DNA of 6,825 nucleotides. Origin: Thermoplasmata archaeon. GTDB lineage: Archaea; Thermoplasmatota; Thermoplasmata; Thermoplasmatales; Thermoplasmataceae. The translations under genes and the position numbers were made by a program. The stretch's first letter is position 1, and each line of letters begins with the position of its first letter. The stretch is taken from contig JAKAYH010000113.1 of the NCBI GenBank assembly GCA_021826835.1, positions 305 to 7,129 on the forward strand. Direction: 5' to 3'. Shown piece by piece: positions 1-5,386 of the stretch. The notes beneath the pieces were generated by a model that had not been told where the DNA came from, ran no database searches, and saw only the letters and a list, made by a program, of their open reading frames with translations.

Positions 1-65
1 GGTATTACATCACTACAATTTGCTTTCAAGGAAACCATGTCACCACGGTAACTTCTTGCACACAT
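1..65 (-). CDS. Possible start of an unidentified gene, cut by the left edge
   Basis: A minus-strand frame opens with ATG at 65-63 and stays open to the window edge, 21 full codons. The peptide begins MCARSYRGDMVSLKANCSDV and I do not recognise it. A GGAG motif (74-71, within GAGAGGAG) lies five bases before the ATG, and an AT-rich stretch at 85-97 could be a box A. Twenty-one codons are too few to prove coding. The opposite strand also has a short open tail from 1 to 51 ending in TAA, which could be the end of a plus-strand gene instead. The ATG lies within one arm of a perfect 10-bp inverted repeat (31-40/62-71), and an in-frame second ATG lies in the other arm. Confidence 0.2.
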   Translation of the reverse strand, partial: MCARSYRGDMVSLKANCSDVI

Positions 66-71
66 GGTTTC
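31..71. repeat. Perfect 10-bp inverted repeat with 21-base loop
   Basis: GAAACCATGT at 31-40 is the exact reverse complement of ACATGGTTTC at 62-71. A second hairpin follows at 76-81/98-103 (CTCACG/CGTGAG), and a run of seven T at 115-121. Read on the plus strand this resembles the structured 3' end of a transcript. Read on the minus strand the first stem would bury the possible start codon at 65-63. The sequence does not decide between these. Confidence 0.5.
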
Positions 72-161
72 TCCTCTCACGGTTGATTTTAGAAATACGT
101 GAGGTGAATCGCTGTTTTTTTCCTAAAATGTGACAGAGCGTTCACCCTAGTTTCACACTTC

Positions 162-173
162 TTTTCCGGAAAA
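162..173. other. 12-bp perfect palindrome
   Basis: TTTTCCGGAAAA is fully self-complementary with no spacer. It lies in non-coding DNA between the zinc-ribbon gene and the left-edge frame. With no loop it is more like a dimeric protein-binding site than an RNA hairpin. No partner gene can be assigned. Confidence 0.3.
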
Positions 174-214
174 ACATTCTATTCAAACGTTTATGAAAGG
201 GTGGAATCCGAAGT

Positions 215-242
215 ATTTTTAGCGCACCTAATATCTAAAAAT
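215..242 (-). terminator. AT-rich hairpin just after the zinc-ribbon stop
   Basis: ATTTTTAG (215-222) and CTAAAAAT (235-242) form an exact 8-bp inverted repeat with a 12-base loop. It starts one base beyond the stop codon of the zinc-ribbon gene. On the minus strand each arm supplies a T5 or A5 run, which fits an archaeal T-rich transcript end. The stem is AT-rich and weak, so termination is inferred. Confidence 0.35.
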
Positions 243-243
243 C

Positions 244-432
244 TCAGTCCTTTTCCTTTCGAAGTTCCGCTTGGAATTTTTCCAGGTCCTTTGGTTTAAC
301 CTGAAGAACGAAACTTCCCACATAACCGCATTCATCGCATTTGTAAATGGCTCCTGCAATGCCTCCGGCAACCCAGGATACATGTATTGAAGCACATTGC
401 GGGCAGACAGTTATTTCATCCATGTCCAACAT
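244..432 (-). CDS. Small zinc-ribbon protein, function unknown
   Basis: This 62-residue protein carries two CxxC knuckles: C10-P-Q-C13 and C32-D-E-C35, 18 residues apart, followed by G-Y-V-G. That is the layout of a single treble-clef or rubredoxin-like zinc ribbon binding one Zn ion. Between the knuckles is a glycine/alanine-rich hydrophobic turn (WVAGGIAGAIY). After residue 45 comes a short charged helix (KPKDLEKFQAELRKEKD). Small stand-alone ribbons like this are common in archaea and are usually unassigned; roles in transcription or RNA binding are possible but not shown here. A second in-frame ATG at 423-421 (M4) is an equally good start: a weak AT-rich box at about 445-455 is placed right for leaderless transcription from it. 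The gene starts 83 bases after the beta-helix gene stop, on the same strand, and a T7 terminator between them suggests separate transcription. Confidence 0.8.
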   Translation of the reverse strand: MLDMDEITVCPQCASIHVSWVAGGIAGAIYKCDECGYVGSFVLQVKPKDLEKFQAELRKEKD

Positions 433-486
433 AGGAATATCAGAATGATTAATCTTTGCAAATCAATAGCGAAATTTTTGCGTTGT

Positions 487-493
487 AAAAAAA
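487..493 (-). terminator. T7 run after the beta-helix gene
   Basis: Seven A on the plus strand give seven T on the minus strand, about 23 bases past the stop of the beta-helix gene. Oligo-T runs end transcription in archaea without needing a hairpin. The site precedes the zinc-ribbon gene, so it would separate the two transcripts. Confidence 0.45.
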
Positions 494-515
494 TAAGATT
501 GTACGGGAAAAGTAT

Positions 516-3500
516 TCAACTCTTCCCTTTTCCCGGGCTTCTTCTGCGAATAAGTGCCATTGTTGCCAGTGAACCGACAACCAGACCTACAACTGCTCCA
601 CCGCCAAGGCCGATGTAAAGATTTGAGTTTGAAATTTTAGGTTTCACCTGTGATGATGTAAATGTAAGGCTTACATTTGCAGAGGAATAGCTTATTGTAT
701 GTTGACCTGTGGAATTCGCCACAGTATATCCTGAAGGTGCATAGACTGCGTATGAGTAATTGCCGTTAACCTCATAAAATGTCAGTGAATTACTGGATGA
801 AGACAGGTTCTGTCCATTTATGGACACATACCATATCATCCCAGCAGGTAGACCTTTTTCAGTGAACGTTAAAGCATATCTTGTTTCGCTGAATGTCACT
901 GCTACTGATGGGGAAGATGACTTCACTGTCACATGGCCAGATGATACAGTCATATTGTAACCTCTCACCTCAGCTATGCTATAATTGTATGTACCGTTAG
1001 GAACGCTGAATGTTATGGTATCAGACGATGATGAAAGCATATCGCCATTCAGATCAATAGACCATGTTGTTCCAGATGTTAGACCAGTTTCTGTGAAAGA
1101 AACAGTATAATTGTAAGGTTTGTAAAATACGTATACAACCATATTGTTGTCTCTTAGATCAAGTGTGAAATTGGTTTTTACAGGAACATATCCTGCTACA
1201 TGATCAGGGGTGAATGTTACATTCATAAACTGACCGTTTGTTTCCTGGTAGACAATGTTTCCTGTGCCAACCATGTTTTTGTAGTCCGCAGTGATACCCC
1301 ATTCTGAGCCATTTGGCAATCCTTTTTCAATAAACGTAACTGTGGAAAATATCCACCTGTGGGTCAGTGGATAATAATCAATGTTTGACCCGTTCACAAT
1401 TTCAGACGTAGAACCAATGCCATTTACACCGGTCCCGGTGTAATTGCTCCAGTAGTTTCCGCCAATGGGAGGAGAAATGTCCCAAAAAGCAAACGACCCG
1501 GAAGCTATCTCAACACTACTGAAATTGATGAAGTTATTGTGGTATATTGTTACAAAGCAATTGTCATAAGTGGAGAAATCATCATAGAGGTATAAAGCAA
1601 CTGAAGTGTTCTCAATGGTATTTGCAAAGAATGTGTCATTATATGGGTAACATGTATAAAGAGAGTCATTGTCGTGGTTCAATATATTCCCGTAGATCTG
1701 ATTAACATATGACTCATATAGATAAATACCGTAATGGGACGCATCTATAATGTCATTGTATATTGCACCGTGAGAGTAACAGCAGAGGTATATGCCATAT
1801 TTGCTGTTCTCAATTGAATTATCAGATATATATGATCCATGGGAATATTCAAAGTAAATACCAACATCTGAGCTATTGATAGTATTCCCGCTAACATAGA
1901 TGTCATTTGTGCAATAGAAATACATGGCATATAATTCACTATTATTTACAAAATTGTTTTCTACTTCTGAATAGGAAAATGTGTCGTAAACCGTAAATGC
2001 GTCACATCTAAGAGATCCCAGGACCCTGTTATCTGAGATGTTAAAGGAAGCAGCATTTTCTATGTAGACCATGCATTGTGAATTGTTATATAACCTGTTA
2101 TTTGTGACAGTAACCTTTAGCGCTCCGCAAAGGGAGTAAATAGGAATATTTGAATTGTAAAAGCTAGTTCCATTAATAGCCAGGCTATCCAGGGGGAAAT
2201 CATAAATGTAAACATCATAGGCAAAGTTGTTGAAAACATCATTATTAAGTGATATCTGGCCTGACTTCTGGCTGTACTTAGACTCATACATGTAGAAAGC
2301 GTAGGAATCTCCACCTTTGGGAGCTTCTATTTTACTATTGTTTACAGTGATGGAACCGAAGAAACCATTAGTGGTGAATGGCATGTAAGTTGTGTTTGAT
2401 TCTTCAATTATGTCTCCTGTCAAATGAATTGATGCTCCATCCCTGATAAAAAATACATCCCTGGATGAATTAAAGTAGGAAGAATAAGCAGAAAATGAAC
2501 CACCATCCGCATAAACGGCATAATCTACGGATTTGAAAGTGCTGTTGTATGCAATTACAGAGGATTCTGATAATGAAATGTCACTGCAATCAGTTGTCTG
2601 ATTCATTGAGTCATTAATAAGATCTATGCCTGTCGATTTGTATAAATGAATGATGCAATCCTCTGATTTTGAAAAATAAGAGTTTGCTATTTTTCCATTT
2701 TGGGATTGGTCTATATACGTATAATCCTGGTTAACTGTTATGCTGGAATTGGAAAGGCTAAAATTAGAATCAGAAGAAAAGTACACAGGATAGGTCCCAT
2801 TGGAAACTTTAATATCTTCAATATCAGCGTGACTGGAATAACAGACAAACAGTGACTCATAATTATGGAGAAACGTGACATTGTTAACGAATAAATTATT
2901 TGAATTGAGGTCCAAAAAGCCATAATAACGAGAGTCATTAAACACGCTGTTTTTTACAACTGCATCATTACTTCCCACAAGATACATCCCCTCATAATTG
3001 TTTGATAAGATATCATTATTGATTTCCAGATTGTGGGCGTACTGGGACAGAATGCCAAACGACGATGTTCCATTCACCAAACTATTTTCTATCTCAACAT
3101 TATTCGCGTAGTCTATGTAGATTCCGCATTTTATCTTTCCTTGGAATCCAAGATTTTCCATGGAGACATTGTATACGTAATACAAATCGAACCCCTTGCA
3201 TGCATCCATTACGCTCAAGTTAGAAATTCTTACGTTGCCAGCATTATCGAGATAGAACGCAACCTTCCCTGTGCCGTTTATCATATAACCATTACCGTTT
3301 ATTATTGCTCCGTTGAACATATCAGTTAATGAACCAACTATTTCAGATGTGAGAGTGTATTTATCTCCACTCTTGCTCAAAGGCGCTCCTGGAGTAAATG
3401 TACCATTGGGGTATATAACAACGTTTCCGGCAAAGGGTGTAACATTTGGACCAATGTAAGGAGTATAATTTATATTCGCACCCTGAATTTCACCTTGCCC

Positions 3501-3566
3501 GAATAGACCAAGAAATGACACTATTAGTAAAGCTGTCCCGGCGATTATAACCAATTTTTTAAACAC
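516..3566 (-). CDS. Secreted NosD-like right-handed beta-helix surface protein with C-terminal anchor
   Basis: This 1016-residue protein is probably exported and anchored in the cell membrane facing outward. Residues 1-30 are a signal peptide: KK, a hydrophobic core, then small residues near GEIQGA. Roughly 75-700 is a solenoid of about 23-residue coils with the PbH1/CASH pattern (GIYL..S..N.I..N.I), clearest at 569-640. It closes with G-N-Y-W-S-N-Y around W706 and a D-Y-Y-P-L, as in NosD-type periplasmic copper-binding-domain families. Three repeats follow from about 742, 821 and 897 (F-T-E-x-G-L-P...W), then a TM helix at 983-1006 and the tail RRRSPGKGKS. N-x-S/T sequons are very frequent, as expected for an N-glycosylated archaeal surface protein. 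Thirteen cysteines all lie in the solenoid. The start codon is GTG, supported by a box A at 3585-3594 placed for a leaderless transcript. Adhesin, sugar-binding or S-layer-associated roles are all possible; the NosD label describes the fold and does not imply nitrous oxide metabolism. Confidence 0.85.
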   Translation of the reverse strand: MFKKLVIIAGTALLIVSFLGLFGQGEIQGANINYTPYIGPNVTPFAGNVVIYPNGTFTPGAPLSKSGDKYTLTSEIVGSLTDMFNGAIINGNGYMINGTGKVAFYLDNAGNVRISNLSVMDACKGFDLYYVYNVSMENLGFQGKIKCGIYIDYANNVEIENSLVNGTSSFGILSQYAHNLEINNDILSNNYEGMYLVGSNDAVVKNSVFNDSRYYGFLDLNSNNLFVNNVTFLHNYESLFVCYSSHADIEDIKVSNGTYPVYFSSDSNFSLSNSSITVNQDYTYIDQSQNGKIANSYFSKSEDCIIHLYKSTGIDLINDSMNQTTDCSDISLSESSVIAYNSTFKSVDYAVYADGGSFSAYSSYFNSSRDVFFIRDGASIHLTGDIIEESNTTYMPFTTNGFFGSITVNNSKIEAPKGGDSYAFYMYESKYSQKSGQISLNNDVFNNFAYDVYIYDFPLDSLAINGTSFYNSNIPIYSLCGALKVTVTNNRLYNNSQCMVYIENAASFNISDNRVLGSLRCDAFTVYDTFSYSEVENNFVNNSELYAMYFYCTNDIYVSGNTINSSDVGIYFEYSHGSYISDNSIENSKYGIYLCCYSHGAIYNDIIDASHYGIYLYESYVNQIYGNILNHDNDSLYTCYPYNDTFFANTIENTSVALYLYDDFSTYDNCFVTIYHNNFINFSSVEIASGSFAFWDISPPIGGNYWSNYTGTGVNGIGSTSEIVNGSNIDYYPLTHRWIFSTVTFIEKGLPNGSEWGITADYKNMVGTGNIVYQETNGQFMNVTFTPDHVAGYVPVKTNFTLDLRDNNMVVYVFYKPYNYTVSFTETGLTSGTTWSIDLNGDMLSSSSDTITFSVPNGTYNYSIAEVRGYNMTVSSGHVTVKSSSPSVAVTFSETRYALTFTEKGLPAGMIWYVSINGQNLSSSSNSLTFYEVNGNYSYAVYAPSGYTVANSTGQHTISYSSANVSLTFTSSQVKPKISNSNLYIGLGGGAVVGLVVGSLATMALIRRRSPGKGKS
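651..1343 (-). repeat. Three tandem F-T-E-x-G-L-P extracellular repeats within the beta-helix protein
   Basis: At protein level three modules of about 75-80 residues begin at residues 742 (TVTFIEKGLPNGSEW), 821 (TVSFTETGLTSGTTW) and 897 (YALTFTEKGLPAGMIW). Modules 2 and 3 share L-x-S-S-S-S-x-x-x-T-F and N-G-x-Y-x-Y; module 1 is more diverged. They look like small beta-sandwich stalk domains between the solenoid and the membrane helix. The DNA copies have diverged, so this is an old duplication. Confidence 0.75.
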
Positions 3567-3584
3567 GAAAAGATGAATTTTTTC

Positions 3585-3594
3585 ATATATTAAA
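3585..3594 (-). promoter_or_regulatory. Box A (TATA) for the beta-helix gene
   Basis: On the minus strand TTTAATATAT, preceded by an AT-rich BRE-like stretch, is centred about 24 bases before the GTG at 3566. That spacing predicts a transcript starting at or next to the start codon. An out-of-frame ATG lies 20 bases before the GTG, inside the promoter, and cannot be the start. Confidence 0.6.
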
Positions 3595-3609
3595 ATAAAA
3601 TGTAGTTAA

Positions 3610-3620
3610 TTGTATTACAA
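3610..3620. promoter_or_regulatory. Possible operator upstream of the beta-helix promoter
   Basis: TTGTA-T-TACAA is an 11-bp interrupted palindrome ending 16 bases upstream of the box A. The string ATTGTATTA within it recurs at 3694-3702, and a second interrupted palindrome AACAA-A-TTGTT lies at 3723-3733. In DNA this AT-rich such motifs arise by chance, so a regulatory role is only a suggestion. Confidence 0.25.
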
Positions 3621-3639
3621 AATGACCATGGTAATATTT

Positions 3640-3647
3640 AAAAAAAA
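3640..3647 (-). terminator. T8 run after the reductase gene
   Basis: Eight A on the plus strand give T8 on the minus strand, about 106 bases beyond the reductase stop and before the beta-helix promoter. It is the longest T run in this 186-base gap and the best candidate for the 3' end of the reductase transcript. Confidence 0.35.
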
Positions 3648-3752
3648 GACAAAAATTCTTAATATTTCTTAAACCAAATGCCAAATTCAAATGATTGTAT
3701 TAAAATATTAGCTCAACAACTGAACAAATTGTTAATTCTACATGACCGATCA

Positions 3753-4598
3753 TCATTTCTTCATTGACATTTCTCTGATCAGGTCCCACTGATCCTTATC
3801 TAAAGAAAGGAAATCGTTGAACTGCCCAGCACCTTTCAACCATTCTCCGCCATCTATGGTAACTACCTCACCATTTATGTAATCAGCATAATCGGAAACA
3901 AGAAATGCAGCAAGGTTTGAAATTTCCTCCATTCTTCCGGTTCTTCCAAGCGGAATTCTATCAATGATCTTATTTTCCATGTCCTGAATAGGAAACAAGT
4001 TCCTCTTTGTTGCTTCTGTCGGAAAAGGGCCTGGAGCTATGGCCACATGCCTTATGCCATATCTGGCCCATTCAACGGCAAGAGATCTCACCATTGCAAG
4101 AACACCAGCTTTGGCGGCTGCCGATGGAACAACAAATGCAGAACCAGTCCAGGCGTACGTTGTGACTATGTCAAGAACAACTCCTTTCCTTGAATTGCTG
4201 ATCCATCTCTTTCCCATATTCAGTGTCACGTAGAAGGTACCATGGAGAACAATGCCCACAACGGAATCAAACGCATGGGGAGACAATTTTTCTGTTGGTG
4301 ATACGAAATTTCCAGCAGCATTGTTCACAAGGATATCTATATTTTTCATATTATCAAGAAAATAATCAATAGCTTCATTGATCTGATCCGTGTTTCTGAC
4401 ATCGCAGGTGTGAAAATAGGCTGTTCCTCCCTTGTTTTTGATAAGATCAGCTGTTTCTTTTAGTTTAATTTCCCGTCTCCCAAGAACAGCAATTGATGCA
4501 CCCATATCACTGAAATGCTGCGCCATAGCTCTACCAATGCCACTGCCACCACCCGTTATGAGAATGTTTTTTCCATCCAGAAGTCCACGAAATGTCAT
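3753..4598 (-). CDS. SDR-family 2,4-dienoyl-CoA reductase-like enzyme
   Basis: A cytosolic Rossmann-fold short-chain dehydrogenase/reductase of 281 residues. Numbering from the ATG at 4598: TGGGSGIG at 15-22 binds the dinucleotide, and R41-R42 after beta-2 favour NADPH. NNAAGN ends at N97, and T-T-Y-A-W-T-G places Y148, with V-P-S-A-A-A-K giving S159 and K163. The spacing N97/Y148/S159/K163 equals that of N148/Y199/S210/K214 in mitochondrial 2,4-dienoyl-CoA reductase (from memory). There the catalytic Tyr lies earlier than in the classical YxxxK motif, which is absent here. I-A-P-G-P-F-P-T-E and a C-terminal G-E-W-L-K-G-A-G-Q-F also fit this subfamily. Likely role: NADPH reduction of 2,4-dienoyl-CoA or a related enoyl-CoA in unsaturated fatty acid breakdown. 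A TTG seven codons upstream (4619) is in frame but touches the box A at 4621-4628, so the ATG is preferred. It stands alone, without other beta-oxidation genes in the window. A different acyl-CoA or ketone substrate remains possible. Confidence 0.85.
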   Translation of the reverse strand: MTFRGLLDGKNILITGGGSGIGRAMAQHFSDMGASIAVLGRREIKLKETADLIKNKGGTAYFHTCDVRNTDQINEAIDYFLDNMKNIDILVNNAAGNFVSPTEKLSPHAFDSVVGIVLHGTFYVTLNMGKRWISNSRKGVVLDIVTTYAWTGSAFVVPSAAAKAGVLAMVRSLAVEWARYGIRHVAIAPGPFPTEATKRNLFPIQDMENKIIDRIPLGRTGRMEEISNLAAFLVSDYADYINGEVVTIDGGEWLKGAGQFNDFLSLDKDQWDLIREMSMKK

Positions 4599-4620
4599 AT
4601 TGCTGTGAGGATAAGTCAAG

Positions 4621-4628
4621 ATATAAAA
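4621..4628 (-). promoter_or_regulatory. Box A (TATA) for the reductase gene
   Basis: The minus strand reads TTTTATAT, inside CTTATTTTATAT, centred 26-27 bases before the ATG at 4598. This is textbook spacing for leaderless initiation at that ATG and rules against the upstream TTG as start. Confidence 0.65.
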
Positions 4629-4650
4629 TAAGTATCGTATTTGGAAGAGT

Positions 4651-4670
4651 GATGGGATAGTTTTCCCATC
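4651..4670. promoter_or_regulatory. Palindromic operator-like site between divergent promoters
   Basis: GATGGGA (4651-4657) and TCCCATC (4664-4670) are exact 7-bp inverted repeats separated by 6 bases. The site lies upstream of both promoters in the divergent gap, about 22 bases from the reductase box A and 30 from the phosphoribosyltransferase box A. Both genes look leaderless, so the site is probably not transcribed, which points to a protein-binding site rather than an RNA hairpin. The regulator is unknown. Confidence 0.4.
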
Positions 4671-4700
4671 TATGAAAGTTTCGGAAAAACAAAGAGATAC

Positions 4701-4710
4701 ATTATTATTT
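4701..4710 (+). promoter_or_regulatory. Probable box A for the phosphoribosyltransferase gene
   Basis: ATTATTATTT is centred about 25 bases before the ATG at 4730, after a purine-rich stretch that could serve as BRE. No Shine-Dalgarno motif precedes the ATG. It is a weaker match than the other boxes in the window. Confidence 0.4.
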
Positions 4711-4729
4711 CCTGCGTCAATTCCGTAGA

Positions 4730-5374
4730 ATGGAGTTTAAAGCCACTCTTGTTACATGGGAAGAAATAGAAAAATGGTGCAAAAGGATATTCGAAAAGGT
4801 ATCGTCTAATTACAAACCAGATGCAATTGTAGCTCTTTCACGTGGAGGTCTTATTCCTGGGAGGATCCTCTCTGATCTTCTTCTTGTGAAGGACCTCTAT
4901 GCTGTTAAGACAGAGCACTGGGGAATTACTGCTAGTCTTGATGGGAAAGCAAAATTACAGGATTCGGGCATTTTGAATATTAATGGCAAAAGAATACTTG
5001 TGGTTGACGATATAACTGATACCGGCGAAAGTATGCTTCTTGCCCTCAAACATCTGCAGTCCATGAACCCAGTGGAGATCAAAACTGCCACCATGCTTCA
5101 CATAGATCATTCCAAATATACGCCAGATTTTTTTGCAGAACCCATCAGCAAGGATAACTGGGCATGGTTTGTTTTTCCATGGAATATCACAGAGGACATA
5201 TATAATCTAATCATGAAAACACCACTTAGAACAGGAACATCACCGGAATTCTTATCTGAGCTTCAGGAGAGGTTTTCTCTTGAAATAAATGAAGAGTCAC
5301 TGAAGAGATATCTTGGGGTTCTGTCTGGAACAGGGAAAATAAGATATGATGATGAAACGTGGCTTATAGAGTAA
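4730..5374 (+). CDS. Purine-type phosphoribosyltransferase (COG2236-like) with C-terminal extension
   Basis: A 214-residue cytosolic type I phosphoribosyltransferase. The PRPP-binding signature ILVVDDITDTGES spans residues 89-101, with the paired Asp residues at 93-94. A-L-S-R-G-G at 35-40 is the pyrophosphate loop. The flexible-loop region carries T-E-H-W-G (61-65), and W-A-W-F-V-F-P-W (144-151) supplies the aromatic residues that stack on the base. This set fits archaeal xanthine/guanine/hypoxanthine phosphoribosyltransferases, which salvage a purine base with PRPP to the nucleoside monophosphate. The exact base cannot be read from sequence. Residues 165-214 lie beyond the catalytic core and look like a small winged-helix (two helices, then K-I-R-Y-D-D-E-T-W-L), so regulation or oligomerisation is possible. 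No ribosome-binding site is visible and the gene is probably leaderless. It is divergent from the reductase and ends 8 bases from the stop of the opposing MFS gene. Confidence 0.85.
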   Translation: MEFKATLVTWEEIEKWCKRIFEKVSSNYKPDAIVALSRGGLIPGRILSDLLLVKDLYAVKTEHWGITASLDGKAKLQDSGILNINGKRILVVDDITDTGESMLLALKHLQSMNPVEIKTATMLHIDHSKYTPDFFAEPISKDNWAWFVFPWNITEDIYNLIMKTPLRTGTSPEFLSELQERFSLEINEESLKRYLGVLSGTGKIRYDDETWLIE

Positions 5375-5376
5375 TA

Positions 5377-5386
5377 ATAATATTAT
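5377..5386. terminator. AT palindrome at the convergent gene ends
   Basis: ATAATATTAT fills the junction between the TAA of the phosphoribosyltransferase (5372-5374) and the TAA of the MFS gene (5383-5385, minus). T-rich patches follow on both sides, inside the opposing genes. The 3' ends of the two transcripts therefore probably overlap. The palindrome itself is too weak to be a strong terminator. Confidence 0.2.

Noticed and set aside
1..51. Plus-strand open tail ending in TAA, considered as a transposase C-terminus next to a terminal hairpin
   Set aside because: Only 16 codons are visible, no transposase motif can be seen, and no target duplication or second terminal repeat lies in the window.
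397..618. 73-codon plus-strand frame
   Set aside because: It overlaps the zinc-ribbon and beta-helix genes antisense and crosses their gap; its Pro/Thr-rich end is the mirror of the Gly-rich membrane helix of the surface protein.
1700..3200. DNA tandem repeat in the beta-helix gene
   Set aside because: The periodicity exists only in the protein (about 23-residue coils); the DNA copies are too diverged to call a nucleotide repeat.
3033..3329. 98-codon plus-strand frame inside the beta-helix gene
   Set aside because: It lies wholly antisense to the signal-to-solenoid region, with no family features, and is explained by the coding strand's codon bias.
516..3566. NosD of nitrous oxide reductase maturation
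   Set aside because: Only the fold family matches; there are no NosZ, NosF or NosY neighbours and the protein has a stalk and membrane anchor unlike NosD.
4897..5094. 65-codon minus-strand frame inside the phosphoribosyltransferase gene
   Set aside because: It covers the conserved PRPP motif on the opposite strand and has no features of its own.
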